Shown: positions 43,546 through 55,735 of the stretch, one piece after another | How positions within the stretch are numbered: the first letter of the stretch is position 1 | How the letters are laid out: each line of letters starts with the position of its first letter | NCBI GenBank assembly: GCA_026008535.1 | Contig: BRKX01000007.1 | Location: 53,681,001-53,745,000, forward strand | DNA: 64,000 nt | From: Perilla frutescens | Taxonomy: Eukaryota > Streptophyta > Magnoliopsida > Lamiales > Lamiaceae | Reading direction: 5' to 3' | Program-made: the position numbers and the translations under genes | The notes under the pieces: model-generated | Databases searched by the model: none | Told to the model about the DNA's origin: nothing | Seen by the model: only the letters and a program-made list of their open reading frames with translations

Positions 43546-44064
43546 AACTCAGCGTTAGGGTGTTCAAGGTATGGAAAAATATTAATTTAAATATAAACAC
43601 ACTCGATTATCATCACATAACTCGACAAATTTTAACATTAAATATTAACGTGTATTATACACTTAGTATAATACCACCGTGCTATGACGTATTGGCTCGA
43701 GTAAGACAACCTGCAATAAAACAACGGCATAACATACAAACATACTCACATGATTAATATTCAACAATATTAATTCGAAATCATTTACTAAAATTATAAT
43801 TTATAATTTAGCAAAAAGGGTCGGGGTATCACAGTTCGTTTGCACGCATATTTTCGATAGTTGTCTATTTAATTCTATAATTTATTTTGCTACATAATTC
43901 ACACAAAACACGTTTCTGGAAGTTTGGGCACACAGACTGAAAGTCAAGAGTAATTCTCGCCGGTCCTTTGGGAGACGATCTTGCTCGCCACTGTTCTCTG
44001 CAGTGTGGGCTTGCCGACGGAAGTTGGAAGCTTTATTTTTGGTGAAAAATGACGCACCAAATTT

Positions 44065-44082
44065 TGGCGCCGTTGTCGGGGA
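44065..44082 (+). other. Athila-type primer-binding site
   Basis: TGGCGCCGTTGTCGGGGA lies five bases after the 5' LTR. It differs by one base from TGGCGCCGTTGCCGGGGA, the complement of the plant tRNA-Asp 3' end. Confidence 0.85.
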
Positions 44083-44162
44083 TCGGTTTAAAGTAGTGCT
44101 TACTCGAAATTTTCAGTTTATTATTTACTTTGTTTTTATTTTATTTTTAATTTTTCTGGTCT

Positions 44163-46168
44163 ATGACTCGTTCCTCTACAGATAAAGATTTAGTTTTGAT
44201 CCAGAGCCAGAGAGAATGCTATACCGGTTGAGGAAGAATACTAAGGAGTCTACAAAGATGCTCGAAGCTGATCAACACCTCGACATGGCTAATAATGAAG
44301 ATCCACCGAACCCGCAAGACCTTGCCGCAGAAAGAGCTCTCATCCACGCCAATGTGGCTAATCATGGATGTGATCATGAGCCTCTCATACGGGAAATCAC
44401 TTGTCTTCGGAGTAACAGACCCATCTGTATTGTGTTGCCCCCAATTGCAAACAATGCAGAGATCCGACCTGCATTCATCCAAGTGTTGTCGAAGTTTCGT
44501 GATTTGCCGGGAGAAAGTGCACAAAAGCATTTGTCTGAATTTGATCTCGTGTGCTCAACTTTAAGACCTACAGGTTTTACTGCTAATAACCTAAGGTTAC
44601 TTACTTTTTCCCACACTTTGCAGGGAAAGGCACGAGATTGGTTATTCGATTTACCACCAGAGTCTATCACCACATGGGCGGAATTAGAAAGACAATTCCT
44701 GCTAAAGTTCTTTCCTGAGACTCGAGCTGCAAATCTGAGAATGGCTATCAGTAGCATCAAACAAAAGCCGAATGAAAGCCTAGCTGAATACTGGGAGAGA
44801 TTTCAACAGCTTTGCCGCAAATGCCCGGACCATGGGTTCACTGATTATCAGCTTCTGACTAATTACTTTTACCGTGGCATGTCTTCTTTTGATAGGAAAA
44901 TCGTCGATGCTACCAGTGGGGGATCTCTTACCAATAAAACCCTCGGCGAGGCCAAAGAACTCATAATCGACATGGCTTTTGGAGGACAACAATACAAAGA
45001 AGAAGATGACAGCAGACATCGACCGGTAAGGGCAATCGACCGAGCTGAAGGGTCAGAAGTGAATGAGAATATAGATGCTCTTACCTCTCTAGTCCGAGGC
45101 TTGGCAGTGGCACACACAAGGCCAAACCGCTGCGGAGTGTGTTCTGAGCATGGGCATTTCACTGACGAGTGTCCCAATTTGCATGAGCCACTTACTGAAC
45201 AAGCTTGTTACGGATGAGGAGATGCGCAGTAAGATGCTCTCAGAGGAATAAATTATGATGCCCAGTAAGGAGACAATTTTAGGAGAAAGCGGAATAATGA
45301 TCCTTATTCCAATTCCTACAACCTCGGTTGGCGAGATCATCCCAATTTTCATTGGAGACAGCCTGGCGATCCACCTGCCGCAGGAGATTTTCCACTGAGA
45401 CCCCCAAGGGGTGAGCCGTATGCCCATACAGATCGATCCACACCATCTATGAGTGAGATCATGAAGAGTCTGGAGCAAAGCACCAACCTCGTAAGTAGCC
45501 TAGCGCAGAGCCAAAAGGCCTTTCAGCAAGAGACGCAAGCCGCTTTAGGCAGCATGGGAACACAGATCACCCAGCTTGCCACCCAATTGAACAAGCTGCA
45601 AGGGCATACTGGAAAACTTCCATCTCAAGCCGAGCAAAACCCGAGAGGAAATGTCAGTGCTGTGACTCTTCAGAGTGGGAAAGAGTTAGTAGAAGATGAG
45701 AAACAGAAGCGACACAACCACACGATAAATGGGCAAACTTCAGCAACTGCTGACCAACCCAATGCTAAGGGCACACAGCCTGCCGCACAGATTTCTCCTA
45801 ATGAGGTACAGATGTTGTCTAAATCTCCTCAACCTATTCATGCAGCTTCTTTTCCTTCTAGGTTAGCACGGCATAAGAAAGAGGAAGATAAGAAGGTAAT
45901 CTTCGAGCTTTTCAAGAAAGTTGAGATCAACCTATCTCTGATCGATGCTATCAAGCAAGTCCCTCAATACGTAAAATTCTTGAAGGAGCTATGTGCTAAG
46001 AAAATACGGTATGGAAGGGATGCAAAAATCAAGGTCGGAGAAAATGTCTCGGCCATAATTCCGTGGAAGTTACCTCAAAAGTGTCGAGATCCAGGTATGT
46101 TCACTATCCCTTGCATCATTGGGAGGAAAAAGGTAGAAAAAGTCATGTTAGACTTAGGGGCATCAATT
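44163..46168 (+). pseudogene. Athila-like gag and start of protease
   Basis: An ATG near 44163 begins MTRSSTDKD, but one base is missing about 12 codons in. The main frame then runs from about 44201 (DPEPERMLYRLRKNTKES). Gag has LPGESAQKHLSEFDLVCSTL, GKARDWLFDLPPESITTWAE and a zinc knuckle CGVCSEHGHFTDEC (C-x2-C-x4-H-x4-C). Three stops at 45215-45275 break the linker, and the same frame resumes at about 45449 with a Gln-rich helix (LGSMGTQITQLATQLNKLQG). The protease reaches its active site, MLDLGASIS, then ends abruptly at a deletion junction at 46168. No RT N-terminal half follows. Confidence 0.87.
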
Positions 46169-46201
46169 AGTGTCGAGATCCAGGTATGTTCACTATCCCT
46201 T
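46080..46201. repeat. 33-base direct duplication at a deletion junction
   Basis: AGTGTCGAGATCCAGGTATG and the next 13 bases occur at 46080-46112, in protease, and again at 46169-46201, just before the RT fragment. The second copy acts as filler between the protease active site and the middle of RT. Confidence 0.85.
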
Positions 46202-48528
46202 TCGGCCAGATTTTTGTAGCTCAAGAAGACCAAGAAAAGACGACCTTCACTTGTCCCTTTGGGACCTTTGCCTGCCGAAAGATATCCTTTGGCTTGTGCA
46301 ACGCCCCAAGCACCTTCCAACGATGCATGATGAGCATCTTTTTCAACTTGATAGAGAGCTGCATCGAAATTTTTATGGATGATTTTACAGTCCATGACGA
46401 CTCTTTTGAGCAGTGTATGGAGCATTTAGACAAAGTCCTTCAAAGGTGTGTTGAGACCGATTTGGTTTTGAACTTCGAGAAGTGCCATTTCATGGTACAA
46501 TAAGGAATTGTGCTCGGGCATGTCATATCTGCGAAGGGAATAGAAGTGGATTGAGCAAAGATCGACTTGATCACAAAGCTGCCGTACTCCTCCAATGAGA
46601 AACAGATTCGCGCCTTCTTAGGCCATGCCGGCTTCTACCGCCACTTCATTCAGGATTTTTCCAAGATAGCTCAACCCATGACTAAGTTGCTACAAAAGGA
46701 CACCCCTTTTATCTTTGATGACAAGTGTAAAGAAGCTTTTGATTTGTTGAAGGAGAAGCTGACTTCTGCCCCGATCATTCAGCCACCACAGTGGGGACTC
46801 CCGTTTGAGCTCATGTGCGACACCAGTGACTATGCTATTGGAGCTATCCTTGGACAAAAGATTGAGAAGCACAGTCATGTTATTTACTATGCTTCGAAAT
46901 CTCTCAACCCGGCTCAATGTAATTACATAACTACAGAAAAAGAGCTTTTTGCCGTGGTTTTCGCTTGTGAGAAATTTCGTTCATACATTGTTGAATCCAA
47001 AGTTGTAGTCTACACTGATCATGCTGCTCTCAAGTACCTCCTGTCCAAGAAGGAGTCTAAACCCCGCCTAATTCGTTGGATTCTCCTCTTACAAGAATTT
47101 GATTTGGAGATTAAAGACAAGAAGGGAGCCGAGAATCATGTCGCGGACCATCTGAGTAGACTGTTGACTGCATCCGACGGTATGCCCATACCGGATGATT
47201 TTCCAGATGAGCTTCTCCTTGCAGCTGCGGAAAGGGCACCCTGGTACGCTGACTTGGTGAATTTTCTCACCACTGGAATTTTTCCCAAGGGCTTTGAATC
47301 CGCCAGAAAAAACAAGTTGAAGAGCTAAGCTAAATATTTCATCTGGGACGAGCCCTATTTGTGGAAGACTTGTGCCGATCAAGTCATTCGATGTTGTATT
47401 CCTGATGAAGAGATTCACTCTATTTTGAGCTTCTGTCATGCCCACGCATGTGGTGGCTATTTTGGCCCAAGAAGAACAGCCCGCAAGGTCTTAGACTGTG
47501 GTTTTTATTGGGAAACCATCTTCAAAGACGCCTACTTCTTTTGCAAGAATTGTGATCGTTGCCAACGTCTTGGTAACATTTCTTCAAGGAACGAGATGCC
47601 TCAAGTTCCTATCTTAATTTGCGAGATTTTTGATGTTTGGGGCATGGATTTGATGGGCCCGTTTCCAAGCTCTTTCGGCCACTCCTACATTCTTTTAGCA
47701 GTCGACTACGTTTCCAAGTGGGTTGAAGTTAAAGCTACCCCAACCAATGATTCTAAGGTCATTGCCAAATTTCTCAAGGCTTAGATTTTTCAATGATTTG
47801 GTGTTCCTTGAGCTATCATCAGTGACCAAGGTACGCACTTTTGCAACCGAACCTTAGAAGCGTTGTTCAAGAAGTATGGAGTCACCCATCGAGTTGCTAC
47901 GGCATACCACCCGCAGTCCAATGGCCAGGCTGAAATGTCCAATCGAGAGATCAAAAACATTCTGGAGAAAACCGTATGCCCAAACCGCAAGGATTGCAGC
48001 CTGCGACTAGATGATGCTGCATGGGCATACCGCACGGCTTTCAAAATGCCAATCGGGATGTCTCCTTACCGTCTGATTTTTGGGAAACAGTGCCATCTTC
48101 CCGTCGAGCTGGAACATCGCGCTTTTTGGGCCGTGAAATAATGCAACTTGGATCCTCGACTGGCCGATCTTGAACGCATACAAGAGCTCGAAGAAATCCG
48201 TTTGGAGGCCTATGATAGTGCAAGTTATTACAAGGATCGTACCAAACTATTGCACGACAAATATATCTGGAGGAAAACTTTTGAGGTTGGCCAGAAAGTG
48301 TTACTTTTCAATGCTCGCCTTTGCCTCCTGCCCGGTAAGCTCAAATATCGCTGGTAGGGCCCCTTTGAAGTAGTATCTTTCAGTCCACATGGAGCTGTGA
48401 AAATTCGCAGTTTGGATACTGACAAGGTATTAAAGGTGAACGGCCAGTTGCTCAAGCCATATTGTGCTGACATCACTTTCTCAAGTTTTGATGGGGCTGA
48501 TCTTGCAGCCCTGATGATTCACCACTAA
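46202..48528 (+). pseudogene. Athila-like RT (N-terminus deleted), RNase H and integrase
   Basis: The frame resumes inside RT with QEDQEKTTFTCPFGTFA, GLCNAPSTFQRCMMSIF and FMDDFTVH, the catalytic box. RNase H has HVIYYASKSLNPAQCNY, YTDHAALKYLLSKKES and ENHVADHLSRL. Integrase has the HHCC zinc finger (CHAHACGGYFGP ... CKNCDRCQRLGN), the core GMDLMGPFP, ISDQGTHFC and SNREIK, and the C-terminal GKLKYRW and VNGQLLKPY. Stops lie near 46501, 46551, 47326, 47782-47811, 48139 and 48355. About the first half of RT and the rest of protease are missing, probably around 1 kb compared with complete family members. Confidence 0.88.
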
Positions 48529-49054
48529 CTGCTCCACGCCGTCGAGCCTTCGACGTTAACTAACGGCGCTTCTCGGGAGGCAACCCGATTTCTTGTTCCT
48601 TTGTCTTTTATTTTTTTCCACTTTCGCTTTATTCTTTTATCTGCTTTAATTTTTTTAATTTTTTTTTTGTCTTTTTAATTCTGCCATCTTAGTCTATATA
48701 TATCTCTATAAAAAAAAAAACAAATTGGGGGAGGAACCATAGTGTTCTACGCCGCATGGGCACACCGCCTACGGGGGAGCAGTTTTGGAAGTAACCGCTA
48801 ATTCAAGTGTAGGGGGGGCTTTAGGAAATTCATTTTTTTATTTGCAGGGACCTCCTTGCAAATAGCCCATAGTCAATTTGGGAATTTTTGGCCCTAATCC
48901 CCAATTCAATTTAACCCCTCTCACTTAGTCAAACTTTTACACTCTTTTAAATTTTTACTCTTGTTTTTAGCAGTTACAGCGCCTCTTCATCTTCCCGCCT
49001 CCCCCCAACCGCCAACGCCGACCACTCCTCCAACCTTCTTCGCCGTCAACCGCC
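48529..49054 (+). other. Spacer between integrase and env-like ORF
   Basis: Contains CGCTTCTCGGGAGGCAACCC, a block seen after pol in Athila-type elements and also present near 61079-61102. A T-rich stretch, an A-run (48711-48720) and CAAATTGGGGGAGGAACC follow. No ORF of note. Confidence 0.6.
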
Positions 49055-50539
49055 ATGGGAAAGAAGTGAGCCTCCACCGCCAAGTGAAAGGCCGCTATCC
49101 CCGAGCCACCGCCTCCATCTACTAAGGAAGTCACACCACAGAAGTCGGCGACGCCGGTAGTCTCGCCTCCACCATCTCCGACTGCCATTCCCCCTAAACT
49201 CAACTAACCTCCGCCCTTCCTTCACCGTATACTGAAACATCGAGCCGAGGCGGGACCCTCCAGTACCACCACGCGATGAAAGCTTCCCACCACCGAGTCA
49301 CCACCACCAGTGGACCACCAACCCTCACCGCCGCCTTCCCCGGCCAAGTCCACCTCACAAGCGAGTCCGCCACCCATTGTCTCACAATCGCGTGCTTCCA
49401 CTCCTCCGTCAGAGAGCGCTCTCGTTCCTTCCCCTGTTTCAGACCCGCCGCCTTCATCCTCTATCCCGGCCAAGTCATCAAAGAAGGGGACAAAAGGTAA
49501 ATCCCCAGCCGCCTCTTCGAGTTCTACCGTCCCGACTTTCCTACCACGGGATGAGGTAAAGTACCGCACCGACTTGAACACTAACTGTGTTCTCATCGGC
49601 GCGCGCCTTTTCGATTGGAATAATATTGATGTGTTAGGGGTTAACGATCGCATTAGGAGTTTCTTTGTTAGAATTGGATGGGATAAACTACTTGATGTTT
49701 CTGTGGATGTCCATCGTGATTTAGTTGTCGAATTTTTATCTTCTTTTGATTTTGATGCCTCGAGGGGACTCGATGATAGGCATGCCGTCGTGTTTTGTCT
49801 TCGGGGTCGTAAGTTTCATATTTCCATTACTAATTTGAACATTGTGCTTGGTTTTAAGTCTGATGCCTCTGTGCTCGAAGATGAGTATAAGTCGTCTCTT
49901 TGTGATGTTCCCGTCGTTTTCTCTCAAACGGCTAGTGAAACTTGGGCTAGGCTTTCTATAGATGAGTCTTACAGTTCTCGCTCCTCTAAGGGATCCCATT
50001 TGAAGGATGATGCTCTTCACCTTTGTCATAGGTTCCTATCTGCTAACGTGTTTAGTCGATTAGACATGCTGAACTTGGTTACTGTGCAAGAGCTCTTTTT
50101 ACTTGATTGTATGGATTCTGGGACTAAGGTGAACTTTGGGTACTGTCTTACCAAGCGATGGCATTTCAGTGCCCATCACACCCTTTGCCATGCCCCCTTG
50201 GGTTGTTTTGTTACTCTACTTGCTGAGAGACTCCACATAACCCTTTCTGACCCTGAGCCGTTGCCTGTCATGTTATTTCGGTTGGAAGATTTTGATGCCA
50301 TGAAGTTGTTGTTTGTGAATGACCAGGGCCTGTATCAGCTTACCCCGCCGGGCATTGAAGGCCCGCGTCGACCTGTTTCTGCAGGGCCTGCTGCTTCCTC
50401 CCTCCTCCCGGCGATTGAGGAGTTGATCACCGCTGCCACCGCTCGACTTGAGGACAGCCTTGGCCGCCGGCTGGATGAGATTGATGGTCGCCTGGACATG
50501 ATGGAGCAGGTGATCTACCATTTGGCGGATCAGAGTTAG
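49055..50539 (+). pseudogene. Athila env-like (ORF2-type) protein, open for about 409 codons
   Basis: The ATG at 49055 gives MGKK then a stop; further stops lie near 49097, 49205 and 49277. After that the frame is open to 50539. The first 100 residues are Pro/Ser-rich (PPPSPAKSTSQASPPP). Then comes a globular region with LNTNCVLIGARLFDWNNIDV, LGVNDRIRSFF and FCLRGRKFHISITNLNIVLG, and a C-terminal helix LEDSLGRRLDEIDGRLDMME. This matches the general form of the Athila ORF-1/env-like family. I see no clear signal peptide or membrane segment, so an envelope role is not supported here. Its function in plants is unknown. It is much better preserved than gag-pol of the same element. Confidence 0.75.
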
Positions 50540-51996
50540 TTCTCTCTTATCCCTCCCCTTTTACTCCTTGTCTGCATGTGTTTTGTTTGCTTTTAAGTTT
50601 TGTTTTTCTGATTTTATTGTGAGTTTTCTGTCTTGATTCGTACCCCTTCTCACAGCGAGGACACTGTGTCTTTCAAAGCGTGGGGAGAGTCTTAATGATT
50701 TGTGATTTGTGTTGAAAAAAGAAAAAAAAATATGTTGTTTTATGTGAGTCGTTTTCTTTGGTTTTTGCTTGGGATTTTAATTAAGTGTTGATAGATTGAA
50801 TTGATGAGAATGAGGATGTATGAGCTGTGATGGTTTGACTGGTTGAGAGGTTGAATTTGTGATAGAATATGCCAGGTTTTGGATAGAATCTGGGATGATG
50901 AATTGTGCTTGCAATCAAAATTTTTAAGCCTACAAATTGTGAGTTCTTGAGCCTATGAGCATGCATGAATTAAGAGCTCCAAGTTTTTGTTGATGAGTGT
51001 TATCTGACTAGGCTATTCGATGCTTGAATTGCTTTGTTGCCGTTTTATTGTTACCTTTTGGTTTCATTCACAAAAATGATCAAGGCATTAGGGATACCCG
51101 AACTACTAGACCAAAAGAAAATGCCTTGTCCTTTCATTGTCAATTAGTGAGCCCCTTTGAGCTTAATAGATCCATTTTCATTGCTCACAGTTACTATAAA
51201 ATAGCCTGTACTTTTCTTTTGGCTTGCTTTTTATCCTAGAAACATGCAAGTCCCTGAATGAGTGATGTCTAAGCTGCACAAATAGAGTTATGAGGTCCTG
51301 AGAAAAGATGTGTGTACTCTACTCCTCCAAAGAAAAAAAAAGAAAAAAAAAAGAAAAAAAGAAAAATAAAAAAATGAGAAGCAAAGCTTCCATTCAAAGA
51401 AAAAAAAAGAAGAAAAGAAACAAATGAGGAGTAGAGTATGAAGAGAGTGAATGAATCTGTGTACTCAAAATGTTGAAATAAGACCTGCGCTAAGGTTGTT
51501 ATGCTGTGCTGGAAAAGGGATTCACATTCTTGTGCTTGCATTGTTTCTTTCACTTTAGCTACTTTGGCCAAATATATCCTACCTCATGAACTTAAGCCCC
51601 ATTACAACCAAAGAGGGAAAGACCTTGTGATTTGTGATGAACCTGAAGGGTGATGATTTTGATGACAAATGAGCAATTTTATGCTGAAAGTAGCTAGTCA
51701 TGATCTTTGAGTGAATAGGCCTCCTGACCTGAATTTGTTTTCTTTTGAGTGATGTAGAGTGAATCTTGGTGAGGCTGGATTGTGAAGCATAATTCTAACT
51801 TGATTGACAAAGTGTTGGCATATTTCTTGAACAAAGAGGATTACTGGTTTGTGGATTGATATATCACAGTTTATGCTCTGAGTTCTCATTGATTTGGGTT
51901 GCTGATGCTTGGTCAGTCATCCTTGTCGAGTCTGTTTTTTTTGTTCTTAATGTTTTCTTTGTTCTTGTTTGCGTTGCTCGAGGACGAGCAAGGGTT
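50540..51996 (+). other. Athila 3' noncoding region with purine tract
   Basis: Long untranslated region between the env-like ORF and the 3' LTR, with no convincing gene. It holds a nearly pure A/G stretch at about 51329-51424 (AAAGAAAAAAAAAAGAAAAA type) and ends with GCTCGAGGACGAGCAAGGGT, a block common just before Athila LTRs. Confidence 0.6.
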
Positions 51997-52011
51997 AAGT
52001 GTGGGGGGATT
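51997..52011 (+). other. Athila polypurine tract
   Basis: AAGTGTGGGGGGATT lies immediately before the TGATGGGACTT start of the 3' LTR. Confidence 0.8.
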
Positions 52012-53376
52012 TGATGGGACTTATTCTACTTGTTATTATCACGACTTTTTGGTGTCTTTGCTCCTTATTATTTATCCTCTAGTTGTGTATTTTGGATATA
52101 TGATGTGTTGTTGAGTTGTGTAGGGATGTGGTGTAAAAGTGAAGAAAAGAGGAAGGTTTTGGTGCAAGAAAAGATACAAGTGAAGAAAAGGAAGAAGTTC
52201 GAGCGGACCGAGCTGCAAGGGCATGCAGCTGGAATATTGAGACAGATTTTTGGAGGCCCGATCCAGAATACGTTTTGGGCTTTCTAAGCCCAGTTCTCGG
52301 CCCAATTCCAGACCTAGACACGAAAACCCTTCTCCACCGCCTTTTGAAGACTTATGCATGGGATTTACCTAGATTAGGATGTTATTTCCTATTTAGAACT
52401 CTATCTTTTATGGATTGTAGATATATATTATGTATTTAGTTTATTTTCTGAGATCATGCATGCTAGAAACGCGAGAAATGCATCAGTAGCCAGTTTCAAT
52501 TCAGTATTATTTTCTTCTTCTCTTCGATATCATCATCGCGCGATTATACAACTTTTTGTTGATCGATTCCAGCATGCAAAGTAGCAAATTCACTCATATT
52601 CTGGTGATGACGACGAAGCTCCACTTATATAACTGTGAGATCTAATTGGTTGTTCATAATTAATTGATGCATGTATCTGTTATTCTTGGATTTCGGGTCG
52701 TAATTATTCTAAGTCTATCGAGTAGTTGCAAATATTTGGTAGGTTGTGATTAATTACTAGCCAATTTAAATTGGCCATACGTAATCGTGGTTTAGGTTTA
52801 ATAAGTGGTAAAACGGTTGCTCCAATAACTAAGGGAATAACAGAGTTAATTTTACAGTCCTGCGTCAGAGTTTGTAATTTAAGAATCCGGTCTTTCTTGT
52901 GCTCATTGTTGTCGGCTCATTAAACTCATAGAGCGTCTCTTACAGTTGTCAGTCGATTAGGGAAGTAATTAATGAAGCGTCTTCTTAATTATCGAAACAG
53001 TATGGAGAGATGAGGTTATGTCAGAAGCGTATTCGGTGACTATAACTGATTTGCATGGTTGATTAATTAATTCTTACATCTGTGATCGATATTATAAGTG
53101 GAGTGGAGTTCGTTGGATCCGGAATACCCTTTCGTTATTGATTTAAATCAGTTCGTTTGCACGCATATTTTCGATAGTTGTCTATTTAATTCTGTAATTT
53201 ATTTTGCTACATAATTCACACAAAACACGTTTCTGGAAGTTTGGGCACACAAACTGAAAGTCAAGAGTAATTCTCGTCGGTCCTTTGGGAGACGATCCTG
53301 CTCGCCACTATACTCTGCAGTGTGGGCTTGCCGACGGAAGTCGGAACATTTATTTTTGGTGAAAAACGACGCACCA
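52012..53376 (+). mobile_element. Athila-like 3' LTR
   Basis: 1,365 bp, starting TGATGGGACTTATTC and ending ACGCACCA, followed by the TSD ATGGT. It has the uninterrupted site GTTCG at 53151-53155 that is occupied by the solo LTR in the 5' LTR. The 63-residue open frame shared by both LTRs is conserved only as LTR sequence. Confidence 0.92.
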
Positions 53377-53381
53377 ATGGT

Positions 53382-53557
53382 GTTTAATTTTTCAGATTTA
53401 ATTGGCTATGTATTTCGATTTTATGGTATTCAAAACTTGGAAGAATTTGAGATGTAAAAATCGAGAATTCTAGTTTTGAGGTTACTTGAATTTTCAGTCA
53501 CTATATGATTAAATTTGGGATGATATTTGATGTTCTTCAAATTTCCAGATTTAATTC
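53382..53557. other. Continuation of the sequence interrupted by Athila (left part)
   Basis: AT-rich sequence (GTTTAATTTTTCAGATTTAA) that should be the continuation of the second Copia leader begun at 40446-40523, since ATGGT flanks both sides of the Athila-like element. No ORF. Confidence 0.5.
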
Positions 53558-53778
53558 TGTAACAGCCCGGTCCCTTAGACGGTCATTTTGATGGGGACGG
53601 GGTTGTTGGGCGTAAAAGCCGAAGAAAATAGGTAGATTAATCGGAAATCCAAGGGGTGCTTTTAGAATTAAACTAAGTTAGCGCCTTAAGAACTTAGGCA
53701 ACTTAACTTTATGACTTCGAAGGACTATCATCTTTAACGAATCAAAGGGGTCAATGGATACGATCGCGTCAAAGGAAT

Positions 53779-53934
53779 GCCAAATCATAGGCCAACCGAA
53801 ATTTAAACAGAATCCAAAGACAAACATATAGGAATTTGACTTTCTAACTAAACAAGACTTCCTCAAAAGCCACAATGGCTAAGACCCATAAAAAGGTCGG
53901 AGTCAAATAAATCATATTGTCCCATTCATAGGAC
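53779..53934. repeat. Dyads conserved with the solo LTR at 5594-9159
   Basis: GCCAAATCATAGGCC (about 53779-53793), GACCCATAAAAAGGTC (53883-53898) and GTCCCATTCATAGGAC (53919-53934) match the form and relative position of the palindromes at 8667-8860. Confidence 0.65.
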
Positions 53935-55589
53935 CAAACAAGAAACTAACTCAAAATTTAACTTGAACGAACATAATCATGCTTGAAAGGAAAAGCCTCT
54001 TCGTAGGTGAACAATAATAACAAGCATGAAAGACTTATTCACATAACTCGGAATCATTAAAGGAACAACTGATATATCAAAGAACATGCTTCAAAGACTT
54101 TATTGATAACTAGGATTCATAGCATTTAAAACATGCTACTATCAAGAATCTAGTTACACATATCAAGAGTAAATACTAACATCAGAGTACTTAGCAGAAA
54201 CTTAGCGGAAGAAAACATGTAACCATACAGAGCAACAAACTTGAAACCTCAGACAACTCCGACAACCCCACCAGCAACACATCACCGGCCTCAGCATCTC
54301 AACCTGAAAACATTTGAAAAAGATGGGGGATGAGCACTAATGTACTCAGTGGGGTTTTATGAGAAAACTCTTTAATAAACTTTGAAATATCCAATTAATA
54401 ACTGGCAGCATATGGAGAGCAAAACGCAAAAGCCCTCTCCATACCTGCAAAACCTTTTACTTCCTTTCTTGGCGCCTTTCCTGGCTCAAACCTGCTGTCT
54501 ACTGCACCTTTATGCCTTAGGATAAGAGAGGGGTTACCTCAAGTATCCTCTGAGTATGCGAGGGAATTACCCAGCGGTGACTCCTTTTACTTTCAAATGT
54601 TCAACTTTAGTGACACGAAGGTCACAACATGATAATGCAAATAAACTGTTCTTTGAGCTCGACAACCTGCTTACAACAAAAGTTATATCTTTGCTTAACC
54701 TTCTTCCTTACTTAACCTTAACTTAGCTAACAATACCAAACCTAGAGGAATCGTCTAAGGCTAATTCTTAAATTGAGCATGATCTCGGCCTATAAGGGAT
54801 TTAACCCTACACTAACGAGGCAATCCTTAATCCTTAACTATACGAGCTTTTAACAAAGCATAAACATTTAAATACGATGAAATGAACACGGAAAAACATC
54901 GATTGCAAATAAAGCAATTCTAAACACCTCATGCTAGCATAAATTGTATATAAACAATTCTAGCATATCTAAACATACTTGAGAGCTCACTTAACTTATA
55001 CTAACTTCCTTTACTTTATCTAACTCAAATAACAATTTAACATAATCATGCATATAACTTTCTTTATTCATTTCCTTTCCTTGTACAGAGACTAAACAGG
55101 CAGAGCATAAAATATTTTAATTGGATAATTCCCTTGCCTTAACATGCTTCTAGAGCTTAATAGCTCAAACCTTATACTTGGTTTAGAACCACCCACCTTG
55201 ATGATGAGCATTTTGATAACAAGCGCGTAGACGAAGCAACGAGCTGAAAATCCTTCCTCGGGCCTCCTCGGAGTTCACCTCATCTTTACAAAAGTCGATC
55301 AACGACTTAAATCCTTATTTGAGCTCCTAATAAGACATCGAAACGATACCTAAATCCTTGACCCTTAACTATAACTTAAAATACGAGAATTTAAAAGATT
55401 AAAGCACCTGAAATTACCACAAAAGGAGACGGAAAAACTGATTCGACCGAACTAGATTCCGGATAATCGGCCACTGCTACCTCGTAGATCATCGAAAGAG
55501 CTTCGATTGGAGTACTCATGGGCCTCGTAACTCCAACCGAGGCGAAAGTTATGGTCTTCGCACGAAAACGTGCCGGATCTGCCGCAGCA

Positions 55590-55735
55590 GACCCCCGCGA
55601 CCGCGGAACCCCCTGCGCCCGCGGAACTCTGGTCGCCCGCGCACCTCCGCTCTCGCACATCTCCGCGCGCCCGCGCACCGTCCTGGCCGAGAGGGCACTT
55701 GGGCGACCGTGGTAGCCCCCGCGACCGCGCCACCT
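55590..55735. repeat. CG-rich motif cluster
   Basis: CCCGCGACCGCGGAACCC, GCGCCCGCGGAACTC, CCCGCGCACC and CCCCGCGACCGCGCC-like units lie in the transcribed part of the solo LTR. Open frames on both strands (55391-55922) are compositional. Confidence 0.75.

Larger units (their letters stand above)
41667..43833 (-). mobile_element. 2.17-kb solo LTR, TGTGATA/TGTAACG type, TSD GTTCG
   Basis: It starts TGTAACGCCCC and ends GGGGTATCACA, with GTTCG at 41662-41666 and 43834-43838. The undisturbed site is present in the 3' Athila LTR at 53151-53155, which proves the insertion limits. The TATA box (CCTATAAATAC on the minus strand near 43375), the ACTGAGTATG..ATACTCACC block and CAG|GTTGAG place its transcription on the minus strand and link it to the solo LTRs at 5594-9159 and 53558-56616. 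It has no coding region. Confidence 0.88.
40524..44059 (+). mobile_element. Athila-like 5' LTR containing a nested solo LTR
   Basis: It starts TGATAGGACTTATTC and ends ACGCACCA. Removing the nested element and one TSD copy leaves 1,364 bases, against 1,365 in the 3' LTR. Both LTRs share the block TGGAGAAAAGAGGAAGGTTT or its near match and the end CTTGCCGACGGAAG. Confidence 0.9.
40524..53376 (+). mobile_element. Athila-like Gypsy element, TSD ATGGT
   Basis: The 12.85-kb element is flanked by ATGGT at 40519-40523 and 53377-53381. In order it has a 5' LTR (with a nested solo LTR), a tRNA-Asp PBS, gag, protease, a deleted RT, RNase H, integrase, an Athila env-like ORF, a PPT and a 3' LTR. Without the nested LTR it would be about 10.7 kb. 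Domain order, PBS and the env-like ORF all fit the Athila lineage. Confidence 0.88.

Noticed and set aside
43218..43547. 109-codon Arg/Gly-rich frame
   Set aside because: Runs through the CG-rich motif cluster of the nested solo LTR; compositional.
51269..51571. Phe-rich minus-strand frame
   Set aside because: Reading of the A/G-rich tract on the opposite strand; low complexity.
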